DNA from: Lineus longissimus
Lineage: Eukaryota > Nemertea > Pilidiophora > Heteronemertea > Lineidae
Assembly (NCBI RefSeq): GCF_910592395.1
Contig: NC_088321.1
Span: forward strand, 7,504,001-7,568,000
Reading direction: 5' to 3'
DNA length: 64,000 nucleotides
Shown: piece after piece, positions 55,790-64,000 of the stretch
How positions within the stretch are numbered: the stretch's first letter is position 1
Layout of the letters: each line of letters opens with the position of its first letter
Notes under the pieces: model-generated
The model's database searches: none
What the model was told of the DNA's origin: nothing
The model's input: only the letters and a program-made list of their open reading frames with translations
Program-made: the position numbers and the translations under genes

Positions 55790-56590
55790 ATGTATTAGAG
55801 AGGCGAAACTAAAAAATTGGCCTGGGTATAAGGTTTATCAAAATAATCCATGCAAGAGACAAGCATCCAGCGCAGACAGGGAGGGAATGGGGCCTCACAC
55901 CTGGCTAGGGTGGATGCCAAGTGGATTCAATTTGGTTGCCTTTGCTCCCTTTTACGTTCATGTAAGACTAAGTATGTACATGATATAAGAGGTGCCGGTT
56001 GAATAAGTCCCTGTTATACGGTAAAAGTTGTTGTGGCGAAATTGAGGCTCAAGGTCGGAGGCGAAAACGAGGCTCAAGGTTGGCGGTCATACAATTTTAG
56101 AGCTCCGGGTTTATGAGTATTCTATGACGCAAATACGGACAACAAGTACAAGAACGTAACGTGATCGAGGTGAAGAAACTAGTTGGAGTGAAGATTTTAG
56201 TAAACCGTTGAAGCAGTTTGAGAAGTGGAAATTCCTTTTGACAAGCCAGAGAAGTTCAGAATTGAGCCCCTTCCAAGTTAGCCACGCGGTTGTGTTGCAT
56301 GGCTGCAGTGAATGCACGCCGGTCCGTGCACTGCACTGGTGAACCTGTTGCACTTAGACTTTGTGCATTCCAACCGATGAAGTTGGAGTGGTCTGCCGGA
56401 GAAATGAGTTCCGGGTCAGTAGCATAGTTTTCACTCTGTTTGTACAGCTTGCCGGCCGGGGTAGCACAGTTTATTTTTCACCCTAACCAACCGCACCTTA
56501 TTTTGTTGGGTGGTGCTATGCTCGTGTAGCATTTTAAGTGTCATTCTAGCATTAGTCGAGTATTCAGTTTAAGTTAAAGCCAAAAATAAT
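55790..56590. other. No supported exon upstream of the kinase exons
   Basis: Read on the minus strand for a first exon or promoter. A frame at 56353-56111 has no domain and no clean splice sites. The kinase start is therefore left undefined. Confidence 0.4.
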
Positions 56591-56595
56591 GAGTT

Positions 56596-57446
56596 TTGAA
56601 TTTAATGTTCTCATTAGCTTACCAGTTACGAGCCGTTTTAAAATTTGAAATGTTAATATTGTTTCTCGTTGGCTCACCAGTTAAATGTTTAGCTGAATGT
56701 CTTCTTGAATCAGATAGTCGGTCTTTTTGGTCAAGGGTAAATAAATTGAAAGGTAAAACATCGAGTTATGCAAATATTGTAGACGGTAAGACAGAGAAGG
56801 GTGATATTGCTAATATATTTGCTGAGAAATACGACACATTATTTTCGAGTGTATCATATCGTGAAGAGGATATGACGGCCCTCCTCGATGACATTGAATC
56901 GCAAATAGTTAATCAACACCATCATGTCACGTGTGGACATGATGATCATGTGGTCACTGTAGGTGAAATCCATAAGGCAACTGGACTACTTAACAAGGGT
57001 AAACATGGAGGTAACCATAAGATCTATACGGACCATTTAATCCATAGTAGTGACAAGTTCAAAGAATGTCTAGCGAAAGTATTCACAGCTATGTTAACCC
57101 ATACATATGTACCTCAGGGTTTTAAAGAATCGACAATATTTCCTATTCCGAAAGATAAAAAGAAAATCGCTGAAAGACTCTGACAATAATAGAGGGATTA
57201 CTCTCAGCAGTATTTTAGGAAGGTGTTAGATAACATTTTTATGTCAAAAAACGAAAATATTTTCTCATCTTGTGACTTACAATTCGGGTTTAAGAAGTAA
57301 ATGTCCACTACTCAATGCACTTTTGTTATTAAGGAGACGATTTAATACTATAGAAACAAAGGGACTGGTGTTTATTCCATGTTTCAAGATGCTAGTAAGG
57401 CATTTGACAGAGTGAATTATATTAAATTATTCAAGTTATTACTAAA
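56596..57446 (+). pseudogene. Non-LTR reverse transcriptase relic, part 1
   Basis: The open frame to 57183 carries the pre-RT region (SFWSRVNKLKGKTSSYANIV, then IFAEKYDTLFSSVSY). Next comes the start of RT, with HKATGLLNKGKHGGNHKIYT and a YVPQGFKESTIFPIPKDKKK strand. A frameshift then gives NNRGITLSSILGKVLDN and FSSCDLQFGFK. After more shifts YYRNKGTGVYSMFQDASKAF and DRVNYIKLFKLLLK contain motif A. It is cut at 57446 by GTC element copy 3 and continues at 58373. Confidence 0.85.
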
Positions 57447-58281
57447 ATGAAATGGCCAGGGCCATTGTGCTCACCTCTAACGTGCCGTCATTGTAAAATG
57501 GCGGTGCCATAGGAAAACTTTGACCTCTGTGACCTTGAGAAGTAGGTCAAATCAAAAACCCACATTTATGAAATGTATCCTTGCTAGGAGTACCTACCAT
57601 AAAAATGTTATGAAAATCAGACCGCTATTAAACGAGCAATCAAACATTTTAACTTTGGACAATAAATTTGGCCCCCGGGTGGCCAAACTAAGAATTTTTC
57701 GAGATGCCCGCCTGGCACCCATATTGGCTATCACATTTGATAAAAAATCAAGGATTTAGTAGAGAGTACATAGATATACATCCAGATCAAATTTGGTTGC
57801 AATCCGATCATTAGTTTCGGAGTAATAGTACTGTGTTTATTTTTCAAGATGGTTGCCTGGCGGCCATATTTGATGTCCGAACGGCCGAAATTTTAGGGGT
57901 GGAATAGAGAATCCCCAGATACATGTCCACACTGGTTTAAAACCTTCTAGCTAAAATAGATAGGAAACATGCTACTGTTCAGTGAATCAGCAAACTTTGA
58001 CCTCTGTGACCTTGAAAAGGAGGTCAAATCAAAAACCCGGAGGATATATGATGCACCTTTGCTAGAAGTACCTACCATATTTTTTTCAAAATTTCCCGAC
58101 TACTATTAAGGGAGATATTGCATATGTTCACTTTTAACGTTTGGCCCCCTGGTGGCCAAACCATGAAACGAATCGGACCGAAACTTGGTCTCCAAGGTGT
58201 CATTACATAAGGGTACATGTGTACTAAGTTTCAACTCAATAGCTCTAACAGTTACGAAACGTGCCCTGCTAACGGACGAAG

Positions 58282-58316
<35 letters not shown>

Positions 58317-58372
58317 ACGACGGACGCCACGGTATGGGATAAGCTCACCTCTGCTAAGAGGTGAGCTAAAAA
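57447..58372 (-). mobile_element. GTC element, copy 3, inserted in an RT relic
   Basis: Reverse-orientation copy: the ATGAAATGGCCAGGGCCATT tail is at the left and the hairpin head with a (GAC)n run (58284-58325) at the right. It has two perfect AGGTCA pairs. The RT reading of the host element stops at one side and resumes at the other, so this is a clean insertion. Confidence 0.9.
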
Positions 58373-59230
58373 GGTTGTTGTCCGATCGTAGCTGGGTTCC
58401 TTGCTATCCTGTATACAGACCAAACAGTTAATGTAACATGGAATGGTCACATGAGTAGAAATTTTGGAGTGCAAAATGGTGTTAAGCAAGGGGGCGTCCT
58501 TTCTCCTATACTTTTTTGTATTTACACTGACGAATTATTTTCAAGCCTAAAATATTCCGGTTACGGTTGCTATATAGGAAATCTGTTCATGGGAGTACTT
58601 GCATACGCCGATGATGTAGTCATATTGTCCCCGACTAGGCATGTGACGCGTAAGCTCTTACAGATATGTTCGGCATTCTCAGTTGAATGTCAGGTCATTT
58701 TTAATCCCACAAAAAGTCAACTTGTGTATCCCCCCCCCCCATTTGTATGGGCGGATCAAGTGATTAATGTAATACTATGGGCCACTCATCTTGGTCACAT
58801 TATTGGTGAAGATGATGACGTCAGAAACCTTGACAACGCCATTAATGTTTTATATTTGTGAGTAAATATTTTGGTTGCTCAATTTGGTCATTGCTATTCA
58901 GCAACAAAATATAAGTTATTCAAGTCTTTCGCAATGGCACAATATGGTTGTGTAATCTGGAACTTTACCCCTGGAAAAATAGAAAGATTCTGCGTTGCCT
59001 GTCGGAAATCGCTTCTTAAAATTTATTATTGTTATAGCAAGGAGCACTAATCCTTTGCTAAGAATGAGCGGTAAGCTTGCCTTCCGTGGAAGCAACTCAC
59101 ATGCGGCCAATAACATCAATGCCGTGTGTGCAAAGGCAGGCGCCACTAAATATGATATCATGAACATATATCTAAACAAACATGATTTTCTTAGACGCGC
59201 AAATGTCAATCTGACAATATTTTATTGAAT
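58373..59230 (+). pseudogene. Non-LTR reverse transcriptase relic, part 2
   Basis: Right after the GTC element the frame reads AGFLAILYTDQTVNVTWNGH, then MSRNFGVQNGVKQGGVLSPI and GCYIGNLFMGVLAYADDVVI. The catalytic YADD motif is intact. FNPTKSQLVY follows, then THLGHIIGEDDD. Past 58861 the similarity continues with frameshifts (AQFGHCYSATKYKLFKSFAM, then IERFCVACRKSLLKI). The frame through 58451-58861 has no stops, but a C-run at 58731-58740 may hide a shift. Confidence 0.85.
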
Positions 59231-59239
59231 TAAATCTGC

Positions 59240-59770
59240 TTGTCCATACTAACAATCAAATTTGTGAAATTTATGACTGAAACAGACAACCTATATGAAA
59301 AACCAACTGTAAGAATTGTTTTTGCATCGTTAAAACACTACAAGTTATTCCTAGCCGAAGATTCGTATTTTCCCCAAAAAATGGGCAAGGGTCGTTTAGA
59401 AGGACCCCGGCAGCAGCAGCCTCAGCGCCACCACGCGGAGCCTAATGGTATCAGGCTGCCCAAGCTCAAGTTGAGGAGGTTTTCAGCTACCGTTTTATGG
59501 AGTTTTCCAGCAGCAGAAACTTCAAGAACAGTCAAGCCGAGTTGGAGCAGGTAAAATAGTTTAGTTATCTAGTTCCTTTACCAGGTAAAAAAAAACAGCG
59601 ATTAATATTTTTCTTTGCAAGAAATTATAAGAAAAAAATTGCCAAGAAAGTAATTATTAATTAAAATCTTACGAGATCTTACAATGATTAATATTGGTAA
59701 GAAATTAATTGGTAAGAAATTGGCAAGAATATAATGGACGTTAGTTTTCCATTCTATTCTATCTAGAAGG
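59240..59770. other. Repeat debris
   Basis: Includes a CAGCAGCCTCAGCGCCACCA block that occurs in reverse at 47868-47905, so it is a dispersed repeat. No gene supported. Confidence 0.5.
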
Positions 59771-61096
59771 AAGTCAAGGCTGCAATCATTGCTCTTCAAA
59801 ACAATCGTGCTGCCGGCCCAGACGGTATTAACAGTGAGCTATCCAAAAACTCGAAGAACATCGTCTCTAACCCTCTGGCCAAGACCATCAATTCATCCTT
59901 TGAACACCACATTTCAATCACGACACTAGGATAAGGCAAACTTATCTCACTGCCAAAGCCAAAAAAGCCCCCCCCCGGACCACCAGCTAACCAGCCAATT
60001 GCCCTACTAAACAGCATACGTAAGATCCTGTCTATCATCACAGACGCTGCGTCACATCAGAGACAAGGTCGACTGCTTCATCACCGGACCCTACTAGAGT
60101 GGTTTCAAAAGAGGCAGGAGCTGAGTAGACATCGTATGGGCCCAACGCATGCTGACATTAGTGGTGATGACAAGGAAATGGGACTTCCATAAGATGGGCA
60201 TCGACATGTCATGATCTTTCGACACCATCAGACGAAAACGCGTCCTAGATGTCCTGGTACTAGCAGGCTGCAACGACAAAGCTAAGGGTCCGGATAGATA
60301 ACGTGCTGTTTGACTCATTCGAGACCACAATCGGCTCCCCTCAAGACGTCAGCCTATCACCTGTCCTTTTCACCTGCAACCTTGCTGCTGCTGCTCTCTC
60401 ATCGGAGGAAGTTTCACCAGACCTAACCCTCCGGTCTCCAGTCTGGGTATGCCACTCGAAATGGAGATTGCAGATGATGTTGAGTTCCTGGACGAAGAAA
60501 AGGAACCCTGCACCAACTCAAGTCAGTAGCAGCAGAGAGACTGAAATACAACAGCCTGTTCATGATCGAGACAAAGACGGAGTTCAGCCATCTATACCTT
60601 GCGGAACCCACTGAACAAGATCCACACGGGAAGATTCTCCGCGACAATGAGAGCTGGCGCAGGAACAAGACTCTGGGCTCCTTACTGTGTGGCACAGCAA
60701 AAACCACATCCCGCTGCATACAAGGCATTACTGTATTCCATACACTGCGGAAACTGTGGAACAATGAACTAAGATCCCACTGAAGACAAGACTCCACCTC
60801 TACAAAGCCAATTGCGTATCCATCATACTCTACAACTGCAATAGCTGGGGCCGTATAAATACCTAAAGCCATGCTAGATACGCTGGATGCTTGCCACCGC
60901 AGACACCTTCGCACCATCACATGTCACTGCTGGCCGAAAAGCCTCATCAGCAACAAGGCACTGTACGAACTGTGCAACAATGATTCTCTCTGCCAAGGTT
61001 GCAAAGCAAAGATGGTCGATTCTGTGCCATGTTCTTCGCATGGATCCCGACGCACCTGCCCAAAGGGCACTTGACTTTGCTGTCATAGGTTCCTAG
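59770..61096 (+). pseudogene. Second type of non-LTR retroelement pol relic
   Basis: The 5' part reads EVKAAIIALQNNRAAGPDGI, then NSELSKNSKNIVSNPLAKTI, the usual start of RT in RTE/craft-like pol. Later parts are scattered over frames: EETFSHLYLAEPTE-like text near 60580, RRNKTLGSLLCGTAKTTSRC near 60660, and the C-terminal RRHLRTITCHCWPKSLISNK, ALYELCNN, VAKQRWSILCHVLRMDPDAP, AQRALDFAVIGS (60890-61096). Many stops and shifts; no YADD motif remains recognisable. It is unlike the 42 and 56 kb relics and so a separate family. Confidence 0.75.
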
Positions 61097-61173
61097 ATTG
61101 ACAAACCCCGGCATGGACGACATTTGTCTTTCTTATCCCGAAGATATATTTGTAAGATTTTCCTTCCATGTAT

Positions 61174-61395
61174 ATCATGTTGCCATGGTTCGATTCCGAC
61201 AACGCAACTTTAAAAAATGTTATTTCTGATGTTTTTTGTATTTTTTATGATTGATACTAAGACATATAATCGCAAAAAAACATTAGAAATACATGTATTT
61301 GTTATGATTGATACTAAGACATTAAATCGCCAAAAAACATTAGAAATAACATTTTTTAAAGTTGCGTTGTCGGAATCGAACCATGGCAACATGAT
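61174..61395. repeat. 54 bp-arm inverted repeat around a duplicated core
   Basis: 61174-61227 is inverted almost perfectly at 61342-61395. The arms carry GGTTCGATTCC, a B-box-like word. The core holds two copies of GATTGATACTAAGACAT with nearby AAAAAACATTAGAAATA. Looks like a hairpin MITE. Confidence 0.8.
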
Positions 61396-61523
61396 TTACA
61401 AGCCAATGCCGTATCCATCAGGTCTTGAAGATTTCTTGTTTGCAAGTAGATTTGCCTATAGGCCTGCATTATGTATTATGCATGAGCAATGTGTAGTTTC
61501 AATATCCATGCACATGCTCTTGA

Positions 61524-63143
61524 CCAGTGTGGGGATTCGGACAGTGTCAGCAAATCACTGTGCGCTATGGTTACCGATGCGGCTAGCAGACGACACCAAA
61601 TAAATTGAAAGCGCATGCAGATTCAACCGCAAGTATTTTCTGTTCTATGGCACTCCACGTGGATTTGCTGGTTGGCATTTCTGGATGATAGCTTAAACAC
61701 ACCTGTTAATAGGTTCTTATTGATGAAGCTGTTCTGAATGAGTAGATAAATTGGTGTTTTTGTAGCACTATGCCAAATTAATGGTACAAAGTGCGATAAG
61801 CATGTACACCAGAATAGGAAGATGTGATTACAAGTGCTTTGCTCAAAGGATACTATAAAGTAACTTATGGTGCCGGGTCATCTTAGCCAAATTTGCGGAC
61901 AATGTCGACTTTAAAATTGAATTGCTCCCAGCCATGATGGATTACCGACATACCATAGCGCACAGTGATTTGCTGACACTGTCCGAATCACCACACTGGT
62001 CAAGAGCATATGCCGGTAATGAAGAAATCTGGAATACTGAAGGAATTTTGCGTATGATAAAAGCTAATTTTTTTTTCTAAATTGCGTTTAATTTGGACCA
62101 TTACTGATACGATAACATCGGTATTTTCAACACAAACAGGCTAATCACGCCGAGCTCCGTTGTCCGATACACCAATTAACACTTGGAATCAACGAAGAAT
62201 AACTCTCTGAATCTCGTAACAGAGAACTTTTGCAATTTAGGTCACGTTTAATAAATTAATTGCTAATTAGTCGTCTAAACGCGCAAATTTCGAATTTTCG
62301 GTTTTTTTTCAAGTTACCTTTTGAAAATTGAAAAAAAGTCTCTGTTACTAACACTGAGTGTTACGTGAAAGCCAAAGTGTATCCGATGTGAATGCAACTG
62401 TCAACTTCCGAATGCAATGTTCCAGAAAAGGACAGTAGGAAGTTGAATTTCGTCAGCAATACATTTGTATTAGTAGCCAAATTAAGAGGCATCTTTTAAA
62501 ATCTTTTGTGATTCTTACTTATCAAACATACATCTAGCTATTTGGTGGAGTCGAAACTTCGTGATACCTGGTAATTGAATGTTTAAGTCACGATGCCCCG
62601 CCTATTTTGGTAACATAATCCGGCACCTTAAAATGCAAAAATATACGACAGATTGTCCGCTCCGGTTATGTTTGTGCACCTATGTGACTGTCTGCTATGG
62701 TTACACCATAAACACCATGAAACTGTCCACATGTAACCATAGCGGACAGTATGTCAGCTATAACTAACTTTTTCAGTCACGTTATGAAATACTTAGAGCC
62801 AAGTGCTTGTTATCACATCTTCCTATTTTGATGTACATGCTTCACAACATAGCCCGTGCAATAATCCCCAACAATTGTGCCATTAATTTGGCTCAGAGCT
62901 TCAAAACACCGATTTATCTACTCATTCAGGAAAGCTTCATCAATAAAAACCTATTAACAGGTGTTTTTAAGCTATCATCTAGAAATATCAACCAGCAAAT
63001 CTACGTCGAGTGCCATAGTACAGAAAATACCTGCGGTTGAATCTGATCTGCATGTGCTTTCAATTTATTTGGTGTCGTCTGCTAGCCGCTTCGGTAACCA
63101 TAGCGCACAGTGATTTGCTGACACTGTCCGAATCCCAACACTG
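61524..63143. mobile_element. Nested inverted repeats, hAT-like ends
   Basis: About 240 bp at 61525-61765 (CAGTGTGGGGATTCGGACAG onward) is inverted at 62900-63143. A shorter inverted copy of the same end lies internally at 61951-62013. Ends starting CAGTGT.GG resemble hAT elements, but I see no matching 8 bp target duplication. The internal copy also extends into flanking TGCTCTTGAC, so the structure arose by more than one event. Noncoding. Confidence 0.6.
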
Positions 63144-63144
63144 T

Positions 63145-63630
63145 TGACTACACTGAGTTAGCCTGATAAGGAAGTTTTTAAGGTCTGTGTTTGTGTCCTT
63201 TTTATTTCATCGGAAATATTAAAAGACAAGTCAAAGGTCGGGGATACTTTTACTTGTCATTACTTTCCTCTTGATAAGTTTCGTACGAGTGCGGCAATAT
63301 TTATAGGCTGAAGTTATGTAAAAACACATTTAAGTTTTGAGCAAATAATATAATCTTTCACATTTCAAATATCAAAGTCAGGTGGCACCTGACTGGTCCT
63401 TCTCCCGGGTCCTTCTGACTTACAGTTTTTGTCCACGCTCATTAAGTTGAGTCAAAACACCATAGGCATTATACAGTAACTAGTAATTATCATAGCAAAA
63501 GATTTGGGTCCCCCTCCCCGGGAAGGTTACGGTAAGGGTTATAGCTGGGGGTAGGATTAGGGGTAGGGTTAGCACTATATGTGCGTACTATTAAAAGTAT
63601 ATGTGTATTTTATTTAGAGAAAAAAATCGA
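63145..63630. other. No supported gene
   Basis: Contains a short run of GGGTTAG-like words (63533-63570), too short and irregular to be telomeric. Nothing else recognised. Confidence 0.45.
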
Positions 63631-63635
63631 TTGAA

Positions 63636-63713
63636 GGGGGCTAGCCCAGTGATGCGTAGAGCGTTTGCCTACCACGCCGTAATCACCCGCTCGAATCCCA
63701 CCCTGGGCGACGA
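63636..63713 (+). repeat. tRNA-like sequence with T-run
   Basis: AGCCCAGTGATGCGTAGAGCG resembles an A box region and CGCTCGAATCCC a B box. GCCCAG near the start pairs with CTGGGC near the end, and a run of nine Ts follows within a few bases. It has the layout of a Pol III unit, but the anticodon arm does not fold well. Confidence 0.45.
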
Positions 63714-64000
63714 TTTTTTTTTCAAGAGAGATTTTTCGGAGATTTGTGACGTCATCGTAGCTGCCATCCTGTAGAAAAAAATCTCGCCAGCCGCTCACGG
63801 CCAGTTGAGCAATGTTGCTCAGCGTCATTGAGCTACGTACCTTGCCTCACGATCAATGGTGAGCACCCCCAGCTAGATCCATGCTAGGTGATGCTTGCAT
63901 GTACATCATGCATAATTATAAAAAACCGGTAAATCAGAATCGTCTCAAATACATACAAACTGAACAAAAAGCTAACCTTAATAAATAGCAAAACAAACAC

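Noticed and set aside
56111-56353. First exon of the kinase gene
   Set aside because: The frame has no recognisable domain, no clean splice sites and no link in phase to the exon at 55783.
59390-59554. Pao/BEL gag-like LPKLKLRRF motif
   Set aside because: The neighbouring block recurs in reverse at 47868-47905 as noncoding repeat, and no other BEL feature is present.
63533-63570. Interstitial telomere (TTAGGG)n
   Set aside because: Only two or three irregular near-matches; no tandem array.

Overview
The window looks like a gene-poor, transposon-dense stretch of an animal nuclear genome, most likely a marine invertebrate. Coding sequence is split by GT-AG introns. DNA transposons (Harbinger, Mutator-like, piggyBac-like, pogo-like, foldback), non-LTR retroelements and a Ty3/gypsy element lie side by side. 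I cannot name the species from sequence alone, and nothing prokaryotic is present.

The one host gene I can support is on the minus strand: a MAP3K (MEKK4-like) protein kinase. Seven exons join in consistent phase from about 55.78 kb down to 28.6 kb and rebuild a whole kinase domain (Gly-rich loop, VAIK-type Lys, HRDIKPHN, DFG, SPE, DIWSTGC). The 5' end is not identified. The 3' end is either a stop at 28574 or, using a good donor at 28629, a Ser-rich tail built from small phase-1 exons at about 24.0 kb and in a triplicated 600 bp block at 9.5-11.3 kb. Introns reach 17.7 kb and are filled with mobile elements.

Layout from left to right: 1-5.5 kb has no recognisable gene. 5.5-7.4 kb holds degenerate 60 bp repeats and a 75 bp minisatellite with a 175-codon open frame. 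7.5-8.2 kb is a hairpin-bearing repeat whose inverted copy is at 37.3-38.0 kb. 9.5-11.3 kb is the exon-bearing triplication. 11.1-12.1 kb is duplicated at 26.4-27.4 kb. 12.29-17.02 kb is a complete young Ty3/gypsy element with 174 bp LTRs, an AGCTT target duplication and two amber codons in gag-pol. 17.47-20.76 kb is a giant foldback made of 187 bp repeats. 21.26-22.43 kb is the first of three copies of a (GTC)n element with hairpin ends. 22.7-23.0 kb is a THAP-like remnant. 32.1-34.9 kb is a Mutator-like element with its transposase remnant. 38.29-40.66 kb is a Harbinger element with 33 bp TIRs. 41.2-44.8 kb holds a two-exon relic and a non-LTR RT interrupted by GTC element copy 2. 48.04-48.84 kb is a piggyBac-derived element in a TTAA site. 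54.64-54.82 kb is a pogo/Tigger-type MITE. 56.6-59.2 kb is a second non-LTR RT interrupted by GTC element copy 3. 59.8-61.1 kb is a third, different non-LTR relic. 61.2-63.1 kb holds nested inverted repeats.

The most unusual material is the GTC element family (hairpin at each end, endonuclease-like remnant in one copy, perfect DR3 nuclear-receptor half-site pairs, inserted twice into the same kind of RT), and the triplicated candidate last exons of the kinase gene.
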